From assembly GCA_025175895.1 (NCBI GenBank), contig CM045993.1:47062621-47126620 (forward strand): 64,000 nucleotides of DNA, written 5' to 3'. Under the pieces are notes generated by a model, which did no database searches, was not told where the DNA came from, and worked only from the letters and a program-made list of their open reading frames with translations. Position 1 is the stretch's first letter, and each line of letters starts with the position of its first letter. A program made the position numbers and the translations under genes. Shown here piece after piece: positions 55,437 through 64,000 of this stretch. The stretch is from Wurfbainia villosa. Taxonomy: Eukaryota; Streptophyta; Magnoliopsida; Zingiberales; Zingiberaceae.

Positions 55437-56190
55437 ATGCGTGAAGACTTGGTGGGGACGTGCTTCTCAATGAAGGACTTAGGTGAAGCAGCCTGTATTC
55501 TAGGCATCAAGATCTATAGAGATAGATCTAAGAGATTGCTTGGCCTAAGTCAGAGTACATACATTGACACGGTATTACTTTGGTTTGCCATGCAGAATTC
55601 CAAGAAAGGACTTCTGCCGATGTCACATGGTGTGAGGCTTTCGAAGACTCAAAGTCCCTCTTCTAGAGAGGAGAGAGACCGCATGGATAAGATCCCTTAC
55701 GCATCTGCTATAGGATCTATCATGTATGCCATGCTGTGTACTCGTCCTGATGTCTCGTATGCTTTGAGCATGACGAGTAGATACCAGTCAGATCCAGGTG
55801 AGCGTCACTGGATAGCAGTCAAGAATATTCTTAAGTACTTGAGAAGGACTAAAGAATATTTCTTGATATTTGGAGGCGATGAGGAGCTAGTCAGAAGGGT
55901 TACATGATGCAAGCTTCCAAACCGACTAGATGATTATAGATCGCAATGTGGTTCGTGTTTTGCTTGAATGGTGGCGCTGTGAGCTGGAATAGTTCCAAGC
56001 AGAACACAGTTGCTGATTCTACAACAGAGGCCGAATATATCGGTGCTTCCATCTTATTCGAGAGATTATCGATAGAGGAGATGTGAAGATTTGCAGAGTA
56101 CCCACAGACGCTAACATCGCAGATCCCTTGACCAAGGCTTTGGCACAGAAAAAGCATGATGGTCACACTAGGTCATTGGGTATTTGATAC
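55437..56190 (+). pseudogene. Copia-B RT thumb/connection and RNase H
   Basis: 55437-55907: CFSMKDLGEAACILGIKIYR, LGLSQSTYIDTVLLWF, IPYASAIGSIMYAMLCTRPD and HWIAVKNILKYLRRTKEYFL. RNase H continues in other frames with AVSWNSSKQNTVADSTTEAE and YIGAS (about 55978-56050), and the C-terminal NIADPLTKALAQKKHDGHTR (about 56112-56170), the usual end of copia pol. Confidence 0.87.
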
Positions 56191-56222
56191 TACGATGATT
56201 GACACTAGTGCTAGTGGGAGAT

Positions 56223-58027
56223 TGTTAGTGAAAGCCCTAGAGCCAATCATGTGATGATTGTTGTATGGACTTTATTGTATCATATTCCTATTTATAAAGG
56301 CATGGTTATTATATTTACTTGTATTGGTGCCAAATAACTAAATATAATAATGTCCTTGAGTAGTAGGTTCTTATCTATATCAATCGATTGGTTGAATCGA
56401 TAATGAGATGATATAGAGAACACTACTCTTAATCATTCCTAGTCGAGTATTAACATTCAGGGACAATGTTAATGCGTAGAGACTAGCATGTAGGTCAACA
56501 AGATGACTTGATCTCACAAGTCATTGATATGAGATATCAAGTTGACACATGGGTATGCATTGGAGAATGTATACTGAATGACCCGCCATGAGAAAGTATC
56601 ATGGATCGTTATATGAGTGTCATATACTTTCTCATGTGGCTATTAGTATGACTATTAGTCCTTAGACCTGAAGTCACCATGGTTCCCTACATAAGGAGTT
56701 GCATACTTTGGCTTCACAAACGCGTCACCCGTAAATGGGTGGACTATAAAGGCGACATCGGGTATGTAACGAATTATGCGGAGGGATGTGAGTGATGTAG
56801 ATGGGATCTATCCTCCTATATGACGGGGCTGACATCGATATTCTTGATAGAGTGAGACCACGAAGTGCATGGCCATGCCCAAATGAGTCAATATGAGATA
56901 TTGAGCTCATTTGATTAGAGTGAGTCTACTTGGAGTTCAAGATTTAGATTGTACCGAGGATGACACGGTCTATGCCTCGATTGGTCAATCTAGATGTCAA
57001 GGATAGAGGGACATTGTCACATATTGTGAGAGTCACAATTAGTAGTCACAAAGGTGATGTTGGAGCTCAACATTCTTGTAACTTGGGTAGCAATGATGTG
57101 TTGCTAGATACCGCTGATTGCTTATGTTCCTAAATCGGTTTAGGGACATTGCCAACGCTACAAGAACCTATAGGGTCACACACATAAGAGCAATTAGATG
57201 GAGATTAGGTTCATATGATGAACCATGAGGATTAGGTTCATGGGATGAACCAAATTGGATTAAGAGTAATCCAAATTAGACTAATTGAGTTAGACTCAAG
57301 TTGATTCAAGTGTTGAATGAGTCTAATTGAGATTTGATTCATCAAATCAATTTAAATTAATGAATAGAGATTCATTAAATTAAATTGACTTGAGTCAAGT
57401 GGTTAGATTTGATCAACCATGGGAGATTAGAGGTCAAGTTTGACTTGACTTGAGAGGGAAGATGAAAGGTCAAGTTTGACTTGACCAAATGCCATGTCAT
57501 GATGATGACTAGGCATGGCCGGCCAATGATGGTGCTCCACATCATCATTGACTTGGTCAATTGGTGCCACATCATGAGGGAGACCAAGGGTCATGGGAGT
57601 TACATGCATGCATATAACCCCCCCTCCATGAAGTGGCCGGCCACTTAGGGGTTATGGGTGGTGAATTCATTTGGTGAGTTATTCCAATAACTTCATCTTC
57701 AACCTTGGTGCTCTTCCTCTCAAGCTCTACCTCTCAAAACCTAATCTTGCCGAAATTTCTAAGGGAGTGCTAGCACACTCTAAGGCATTTCTCTCCACCT
57801 ATTGCTTGTGTGGATACCATAGAGGAGTGTGCACTTGACACTCTCGAGTTCCGGCGAACTTTTGGACGAGCGGGATAAGCGAAGGGCATCGCTACGAGGG
57901 TAACGTTCTAACCTCTTAGATCTAAGGTAGATCTAGGATTTCTGTAAGCACATACATGTAATTATAAGGAGGCTTCCGAGGTTTCCTTCGCAGTATAGCA
58001 GTTTTTGCGGCTCAGAAAAACCCAACA
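56223..58027 (+). repeat. 3' LTR of Copia-B (1805 bp)
   Basis: Very similar to 48952-50785 with few substitutions. The last 70 bp differ (TATAAGGAGGCTTCC in place of a longer stretch with ACGGATCCGTGGCCGG). The palindrome AAGTGGCCGGCCACTT is conserved at 57631-57646. Confidence 0.92.
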
Positions 58028-58592
58028 GTACCAAATTTTATCGCGAAGTGGCCACGTCAAACATTATCCATTTTGACCTAGCACAAAAGGCTGATTCGTC
58101 TTCATCAGTCGACTGATGCCTTCCATTAGTCGATTAATGAGCATCAGTCGACTGCCTAATGACCAGCAGTTGACTACCAGCCTGGCCACTTCCCTGTAAT
58201 AAGAGGTTAGCACGGAAAATGATAAATGCGACGGTTTCTTACCATCCTATCTCGACCTAGACCTTCCACAGGAAGTCTTAGTCGGATCACCGCCTATGGT
58301 CATCCCCATATAGAGGACACGACCTTACCATCTCTCACTCACACGAGCTTACCTTTAGTCCTTTAAGATCTGTCGCTTTGCTTCCAGTCTTCCACCTAGG
58401 TTCTTCGACTCCCACGAAGTTCCCTCGGTGTTTCCCGACCACCACTGCTCCCTCTGGGTGTCACTGACCTTCGGCTTAGCTTAGCCTTTATGCACACTTG
58501 ATTTAGCTCATGAGACAACGATGTAAACTTAACTTTGTGTCTTTGTCATAATCAAAATACAAGTTCAATTATCTGGTGCCCCTGCACCAACA

Positions 58593-59709
58593 ATCTCTCC
58601 CTTTTTGATCTATGGCAAACCAACACAAAGTTAAGGGAAATTAAAGCATAAAACATGTATAGTAAATGATGAATGCCATTTCCAAAACTCCCCCTCAACC
58701 AAAACTCCCCCTTAACTCTAGGTGAGTTTTGAAAGAGATATTTTAATTTTCAAAATAAATTAAATTTTGTGTTACTCCCCCTTAACTTTCGCTCTTCTTC
58801 CCCTTTTGCCATAAATCAAAAAAATGTTGGGGTTTTTGTATAAAATAGGGGTTTAAAAATAATATCGTATATGCATGCATCGAGATAAATCAACTATGAG
58901 TCCAAGCATGCGTCTAGCAGTAGTTAGATAGATTGGTTCGAGGTGTGTCCCTCTGCACCAATAATCTAAAGGTTTGTAATATGACCTTTAGGGTTAGTTT
59001 GCTCTCCCCCTTAGTCAAATATATGAAGTATAAGAGATGTAGGGGGCGCTAAACTTTGGCCTAAAGAATTGTAAATAGTCGTTAAGTACAATAGTTGAGA
59101 AAATAAGTAGTATTTTGAAAAGGTTATTTTAAGCATATTTCAATTATCCTTAGCATCTCACCCATTTTATGTGTCTCAGAATTTGTTCACCTTATATGTT
59201 TTGCGAGATGATTTGAGATTGATTAAAGATAGTCAACCTTGGGTTAGATTCGGATTTAACCTTTAGATCGTTAAGTAACTTTTCAAGAAACTGGCTTCTA
59301 GGTCGTAGCGAGGCACAGGGACCTTCTTTGATCAGAATAATGACCACTTCCTTAGACAAAGCCAAATTCAAGAAAATATCACTTAAGTCACTTAGGGTTA
59401 CTTCTTGGTCTAACTAGTTTAGGATACGGTGAGGTAGTTTCAGCTAGTTCCACTCGGTCAAGTGCATCAAGCTAGATACGCCTTATCTAGCTCGAATACA
59501 CGAGGCTTTGTTTCCCTAACGTACTATTATCTCGTCGCATCCTGATACTATGTTGTCAAGAGTTGACTAACTATTTTCCCTATCTAGCCGTTCTAAAAAT
59601 TAAAATAAAATATTCAATGGTTTTGCTAAGTAAGCGGGTATACTATTTTAGTATTAGCTCCCCCTGGATCATTGAACCAATATGTTCTATTCAAATAATG
59701 AACTTGATC
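58593..59709 (-). other. Non-coding 3' region and PPT of Gag-A
   Basis: AT-rich, no ORF, with C-rich tracts on the plus strand (CTCCCCC) that would be PPT-like on the coding strand. Pol would lie here in an autonomous relative such as the SIRE part of Chimera-H. Confidence 0.78.
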
Positions 59710-61163
59710 CTAGGGAATCCAAAACTTATTAGTCCTTATTTGTGAGTTCAATAAAACCTTTGGAACCCATGCTTGGACTCTTTGATGACTACGATTTACG
59801 ATAGACATATATGATTTATTCGTAGTCTTTGGACTAAACCCGAGTCCGACTTTGTTGTACACGGCTCTTTGGGTTCCAAGTAGTCGATTAAGATTCTTAT
59901 ATCCCAACGTGAACCTTTCCAACCTAGTATCAACCTCTTGAACTCGGTCTTTCAAGAGAGAATTCTCCTCCTCAAGTTTTTCAACTTGGGCTGAGTTTCC
60001 CTCTTGAACTTGACTAGTTGAAGAGGTTAGAGTAGCCTCTTTCTTAAGAGTTTCAACCTCCTCAACTAACGACTCAACCCTAGACTTGGACTTAGTTAAT
60101 TTCCTAGTAAGCATTTTAATTGTAAGGTAAAGTGTACTAATTAAAGAGCGACTAACCTTGACTTTCCCTTTTGGTCCGGCTTTGAGTTTCCTCTTGAAGT
60201 AGTCTTCGGGGTCGGAGTCGGAGTTGTTGTTGGACTCGGCTTCGGATTCTGACTCGGACTCCTCCGGTCTTGCCATGTAAGCTATGTCTTCTCCGTTGTC
60301 CAAAGTTGCATGGAAGGCTTTCCTTGCTTCCTTTTGCTTTGGTCGGCTCCTTGACTTGAATTACTCTTTGTTCTCGTTCTTCAATTGCCTTCTTTCTTGT
60401 CGAACTATTCCCTGCACAATGTTGACTATTGCGGCCTCCTCTTCGGATTCGGATTCATCCTCTTCCTTGGGGGGTGGTTTGTTTGCGGCCTTCTTCTTCG
60501 AACCTGCAAATAAGGCAATACCTTTCTTGGGAGCCGAATTAGACTGTTCATGGAGTTCAAATTCAGAAAATAATTCGTCTAGTCTATGTTTAGAAAGGTC
60601 CTTAGAAACCTTGTAGGTATCGACCATGGATGCCCACAAGGTAGTCCTAGGGAAAGCATTTAAAGCATACCTTATAAGGTCCCGGTTCTCTATGGCTTGC
60701 CCGATAGAGTGAAGACCATTGACGATGTCTTGGATCCGCGCATGTAGTTGGGTGGTGGTCTCGCGATCCTGCATCTTTAGATTGTATAGTTTATTTAAAA
60801 GAAAATCCCTTTTACATAACTTAGCATCGGGTGTTCTTTTGTGTAGCTCGATTAGTTTGTTCCACAAGTCCTTTGTGCTAATGAAGGGTCCGATGCGGCA
60901 AGCTCCTCTTTGGATAGACCGCACTACAACATTTGGGTCACCTTTGCATCGGCTTCAATTTGCTTCTTGGTTGCATTGGTCCACTTGTCGAAGTCCAAGG
61001 GCTCGTCTCGATCATTGGTGGGTAGAGCAAAGCCGGTTTGGATGATTATCCAAGTCTCGACTTGTGTTTTTAGAAAACACTCCATCCGACCTTTCCAATA
61101 ATGGAAATCATTTCCGTTAAAGAACGGAGGTCGGGTGGTGCTGTACCCCTCAATGTGAGCCAT
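59710..61163 (-). pseudogene. SIRE-type gag of Gag-A, zinc knuckle deleted
   Basis: The start MAHIEGYSTTRPPFFNGNDF is at 61163, open to about 60924 (YWKGRMECFLKTQVETWIII), then a frame change to 60924-60361 (RIGPFISTKDLWNKLIELHK, NAFPRTTLWASMVDTYKVSK, RLDELFSEFELHEQSN and an acidic stretch), then 60303-59710 with a coiled coil (SKSRVESLVEEVETLKKEAT, VEKLEEENSLLKDRVQEVD) and the end TQRAVYNKVGLGF, KSYMSIV, AWVPK, KFWIP. Compared with Chimera-H (18385-18344), the CX2CX4HX4C knuckle is absent between the capsid part and the acidic part: the join is at about 60360-60310. Capsid homology is otherwise collinear. Confidence 0.86.
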
Positions 61164-61506
61164 TAAATATCTTGCAAAACATGAATAAAAACCAAAAGGA
61201 ATTCCAAGACTTGGTCTTGGATTAGTAATGCGGGAAATAATAATAAATAAACAGATCTTTCAGAGAGCTTCGATTTGGTAGGTAGATCGTTTCGTGAGTC
61301 CACTTGTGCGAAAAGTTATGGCCGTTTTACCGTCGGCTACTCCAAAAGAGAATACTAGCAAACACACAACCAAAAGAAAAGTACCAAGACTTCGTCTTGG
61401 ATTAGTAGTGTGGTAAAAAAAACCTAAAAAAAAACACGAATCGAAAAATACGAAAAGAAAACCAAAAAGTGCTAGATTGGTGGTTTCACCAAATCTTAGC
61501 GTCCCC

Positions 61507-61518
61507 GCTCTGATACCA
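61507..61518 (-). other. Primer binding site of Gag-A
   Basis: On the minus strand TGGTATCAGAGC, 2 bp after the 5' LTR. Confidence 0.9.
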
Positions 61519-61520
61519 AT

Positions 61521-62565
61521 TGTTGGATCAAGAAGCGTCGCTAGAGGGGGGGGTGATTAGCGAGCGTAAAAATTTTCGTTCATTTCGATACTTGACTTAC
61601 GCAGCGGAAAGAATAAATAGACAAGTTTATTTTTACTTAGTTCACAACCCAACAGTTGCTACTCCAAGGCCCTAACGGTCCTAGATCGCATACCGAGGGA
61701 AAAACACTATAAGATCTCCTCCTCATTGAAGGTAGGAGATAACGATCACAAAACCGGAAGTACGAGGATGAGGCAACAAACCTACCTCACCTCGTTACGA
61801 TTAAAACAAAGAATACAAAAGATATTACTTGTTGCTGCTGCCAATGAAGAAGATGGAAGCTTGGCATCGCATCGGCATTATGATGGTGTTGGAGCTTTGG
61901 CATTATAGGAGCACTTGAGAATAATCTTGATTGATGTTTGGGTTGGAATCCTCCCCTCCTTTTATAAAGTTTGGTCTCAGAATAAATCTCCTCATCTTTT
62001 GGAACAGATCACGAGGTGGTACCAAATTTTATTGCGAAGTGGCCGTGTCAAACATTATCCATTTTGACCTAGCGCAAAAGGCTGATTCGTCGCTATCAAT
62101 CGATTGATGCCTTCCATCAGTCGACTGCCCAATGACTAGCAGTCGACTGCCAGCCTGGCCACTTCCCTGCAATAAGAGGTTAGTACGGAAAATGATAAAT
62201 GCGATGGTTTCTTACCGTCCGATCTCGACCTAGACCTTCCACAGGAAATTTTTGTCAGATCACCGGCTACGGTCGTCCCCGTACAGAGGACACGACCTTA
62301 CCATCTCTCACTCACACGACCTTACCTCTAGTCCTTTAAGATCTGTCGCTTTGCTTTCGGTTTTCCACTTAGGTTCTTCGACTCCCACGAAGTTCCCTTG
62401 GTGTTGCCCGACCACCACAGCTCCCTCTGGGTGTCGCTGACCTTCGGCTTAGCTTAGCCTTTTTTCACACTTGATTTAGCTTGTGAGACAACGATGTAAA
62501 CTTAACTTTGTGTCTTTTTCATAATCAAAACACAAATTCAATTATCTGGTGCCCCTGCACCAACA
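61521..62565 (-). repeat. 5' LTR of Gag-A (1045 bp)
   Basis: Runs from TGTTGGATCAAGAAGCG to GCACCAACA (plus-strand reading). On the minus strand: U3 with a few CAGTCGACTG sites, several decayed by C-to-T changes (62093-62155), then TATA (TATAAAAGG, about 61958-61966), then R/U5. Confidence 0.9.
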
Positions 62566-62570
62566 TTGTA

Positions 62571-62795
62571 TTCCTAGAGAAGGAGTATCTCTTATAGGAA
62601 AATAATGGGAGTGAGGTTGAACTAAGTGTAGTTCAAGAGGCTCTGGTAGACACAAAAGAGATGCCTAATCAAGAACCATAGCTGATTACTCATTCAAATG
62701 AGGTAATAGCTTAATCTAATAATACACCACCTTCTCGTAGATTTAGTAGGACACAAAGGATTTTTGAGATATATGAATTTCTCATAAGTGAATCT
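62571..62795 (+). pseudogene. Copia-C linker before RT
   Basis: Continues from 48446 after Gag-A: FLEKEYLL, an acidic stretch with a stop, ALVDTKEMPNQEP, and SRRFSRTQRIFEIYEFLIS, the equivalent of the LRRSDRVRRQPERYSFLL motif of Copia-B. It is cut by LTR-J at 62796. RT is not in the window. Confidence 0.8.
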
Positions 62796-63585
62796 TGTTG
62801 GTGCAATCGACTAAGGTCACAATTGACCAAACTCGAGTTGGACTCGAGTAGTATTTTGATGTTTGACAAAGGAGTTGACCATTGTTTGATAATGGGTTGA
62901 CTAGATGGTTGACTTGGGGTTGACCATAATAGAGAAGTCCAAGTGGGACACTTGGTAATGGAAAGTCCAAGTCTTGTGTACTTGGCATGGAAAGTCCAAG
63001 CTTGAGTCTTGGAAATTGGAAAGTCCAACATGGGTTGGCAAGAGAAAGTCCAAGCTTGAGTCTTGGCAATTGGAAAGTCCAACATGGGTTGGCATGGAAA
63101 GTCCAACATGGGTTGGTAAGGGAAAGTCCAAGTTGAGTCTTGGAAAATGGAAAGTCCAACATGGGTTGGCAAGGGAAGTCCAAGGGTTGATATTGGTGGC
63201 GTAAAGTCCAAGGGTGGAGTCTTGGCAGAAAAGTCCAATAGTTTGGCAGCGTAAAGTCAAGCGTGGGTCTTGGAAGCGTAAGTCCAAATGTGCCTTGGCG
63301 GTATAAACCACGTTAGCTTGACAATAGCCGATGGAAGCACCTGAAGGCTAGCATATGGATGAACAAGTCATGGATGACTTGGAGGGATCTGATAAGAGTG
63401 AGGTAGATGGAGGTGGCTAGAAGGCTTAGGTCTAGGCTAAGGGGTGGTCTAGCAAGTATGAGGGCATCACACTTTGGGTAAACCTCATTGTTGAGGTGTA
63501 GCAGTCGACTGGGGTTATGAACTAGTCGACTGGTCAAGTGTTTTGACACTTAGAAGCTGAGTTGACTTTGAGCAGTCGACTGGGA
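62796..63585 (+). repeat. LTR-J: 5' end of an LTR of the Gag-E family
   Basis: Starts TGTTGGTGCAATCGACTAAG, which matches the Gag-E LTR start on the minus strand. It continues with a tandem array of GAAAGTCCAA.../TGGGTTGGCA units (62935-63300) and three CAGTCGACTG-type sites (63502-63580). Preceding 5 bp: AATCT. It is cut at 63585 by sequence O. The element's interior lies right of the window. Confidence 0.8.
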
Positions 63586-64000
63586 TGTAGCGCCCGCCCT
63601 TATCTGCTCTCAGGGCGGCGCTACTTGCGTCTATATATTTTTTTTTATTAGCATACTACATATGGATCCGTTCAAAGTCTACATGCTTAAACAGGTTATC
63701 ATAACTGAAACCTTCTTTGGCACATGCATCACCTATCTTATTCATCACTAGCATGACCACATATCTTATCTCATTTCATAACATGCATAACGAAAGGATT
63801 CGTTCATGAGTTCTAACATATCGAACCTCTTAAATAAAGGGATACTCATTAAACACAAGTCTTATAAGCGGAAGCAATGTCTTAAATTGTTCTTAGAGCA
63901 TATAATATAAGCAGATAGTGAAGGGTCTTCTTCCACCATGCCACTATCACACACGCACATGGCCCCTCCTGCCACTTCCTCTAGTGCAGACTTCCTTTAT
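63586..64000. other. Sequence O: unidentified insertion start
   Basis: It begins TGTAGCGCCCGCCCTTATC, inside LTR-J, after TGGGA. A stem can form between TAGCGCCCGCCCT (63588-63600) and AGGGCGGCGCTA (63612-63623). The rest is AT-rich with no ORF. The TG start suggests another LTR, but neither its end nor a PBS is in view. Confidence 0.4.

Larger units (their letters stand above)
48952..58027 (+). mobile_element. Copia-B: Ty1-copia element, youngest nest level on the right
   Basis: It is flanked by GTACC (48947-48951 and 58028-58032). LTR 48952-50785, PBS 50787, leader, gag, protease, integrase, RT, RNase H, PPT (CTAGTGGGAGAT, 56211-56222), LTR 56223-58027. The LTRs are nearly identical except for their last 70 bp. 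It has the most complete coding set in the window, with several frame breaks. Confidence 0.92.
48447..58592 (-). repeat. 3' LTR of Gag-A, split by Copia-B (1065 bp)
   Basis: 48447-48951 and 58033-58592 rejoin at GGTACC into a sequence collinear with 61521-62565 (GATCACGAGGTGGTACCAAATTTTA). Confidence 0.9.
48447..62565 (-). mobile_element. Gag-A: gag-only SIRE-type element, 3' LTR hit by Copia-B
   Basis: It is flanked by CTGTA (48442-48446) and TTGTA (62566-62570), one mismatch. On the minus strand: 5' LTR (62565-61521), PBS (61518-61507), gag (61163-59710), non-coding region, PPT (GATCAAAAAGGGAGAGAT, 58610-58593), 3' LTR (58592-48447, with Copia-B inside). No pol. LTR and gag are related to the SIRE part of Chimera-H. 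Confidence 0.88.
6982..62795 (+). mobile_element. Copia-C: host Ty1-copia element broken by six insertions
   Basis: Taking out the insertions leaves one ordered copia element: 5' LTR (6982-7180, 7471-7540, 27870-29415), PBS (29418), leader (29416-29494, 36364-37283), gag (37284), protease and integrase (37855-38886), integrase C-terminal part (48236-48446) and the variable linker before RT (62571-62795). Its RT, RNase H and 3' LTR would lie right of the window. The LTR starts TGATATAATTGAGAG inside Gag-K, so the outer target duplication is probably ATCTA (6977-6981). It is homologous to Copia-D in LTR, leader, gag and pol. It is the oldest copia layer here by nesting order. Confidence 0.85.

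Overview
This window is plant nuclear DNA made essentially of nested LTR retrotransposons. I found no host gene, rRNA or tRNA gene and no CRISPR array. The plant origin is inferred from Ty1-copia and Ty3-gypsy elements primed by tRNA-iMet-type sites (TGGTATCAGAGC), SIRE/Maximus-like copia gag and pol, a plant-type SINE, and long LTRs full of CpG palindromes. The species cannot be read from the sequence. A repeat-rich angiosperm is my inference.

Layout. Gypsy-L (1-3980, minus) sits in a SIRE-type LTR fragment N (3981-4347), which sits in LTR fragment M (4348-5058), which interrupts the 5' LTR of Gag-K (5059-6981, plus). Gag-K is itself broken at 6981 by Copia-C (plus). Copia-C then holds almost all the rest of the window. 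Its LTR is split by a 270-bp SINE (7181-7450, 20-bp target duplication) and by the gypsy-type Gyp-F (7541-27864, duplication TTATG). Gyp-F contains Chimera-H (11376-19789, duplication ATATC) and Gag-G (21440-26890, duplication GGTCC). The Copia-C leader is split by Gag-E (29500-36358, duplication ATATA). Its integrase is split by its own relative Copia-D (38887-48230, duplication ATCTC). Further on it is split by Gag-A (48447-62565, duplication CTGTA/TTGTA), whose 3' LTR was hit by Copia-B (48952-58027, duplication GTACC). It is split again by an LTR of the Gag-E family (LTR-J, from 62796), which is broken at 63586 by an unidentified sequence O. Removing the insertions rejoins the disrupted ORFs and LTRs.

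How the parts relate. Gag-A, Gag-E and Gag-G carry a SIRE-like gag and no pol between PBS and PPT, so they look non-autonomous (TR-GAG-like). Chimera-H carries a SIRE-type gag and pol related to Gag-A and is the only plausible helper type seen here, although it is itself decayed. Copia-B, -C and -D belong to a second copia group. All reading frames are broken to some degree.

Most interesting signals: (1) Chimera-H, a TRIM/SIRE hybrid with exchanged LTRs at PBS junctions, one target duplication and identical outer LTRs; (2) a positionally conserved ladder of four TTGGA-CTCTC-TCCAA hairpins in the leaders of Copia-C and Copia-D; (3) family-specific palindrome arrays just upstream of the TATA box in unrelated LTRs; (4) an 86-bp perfect inverted repeat whose turning points coincide with short native palindromes.
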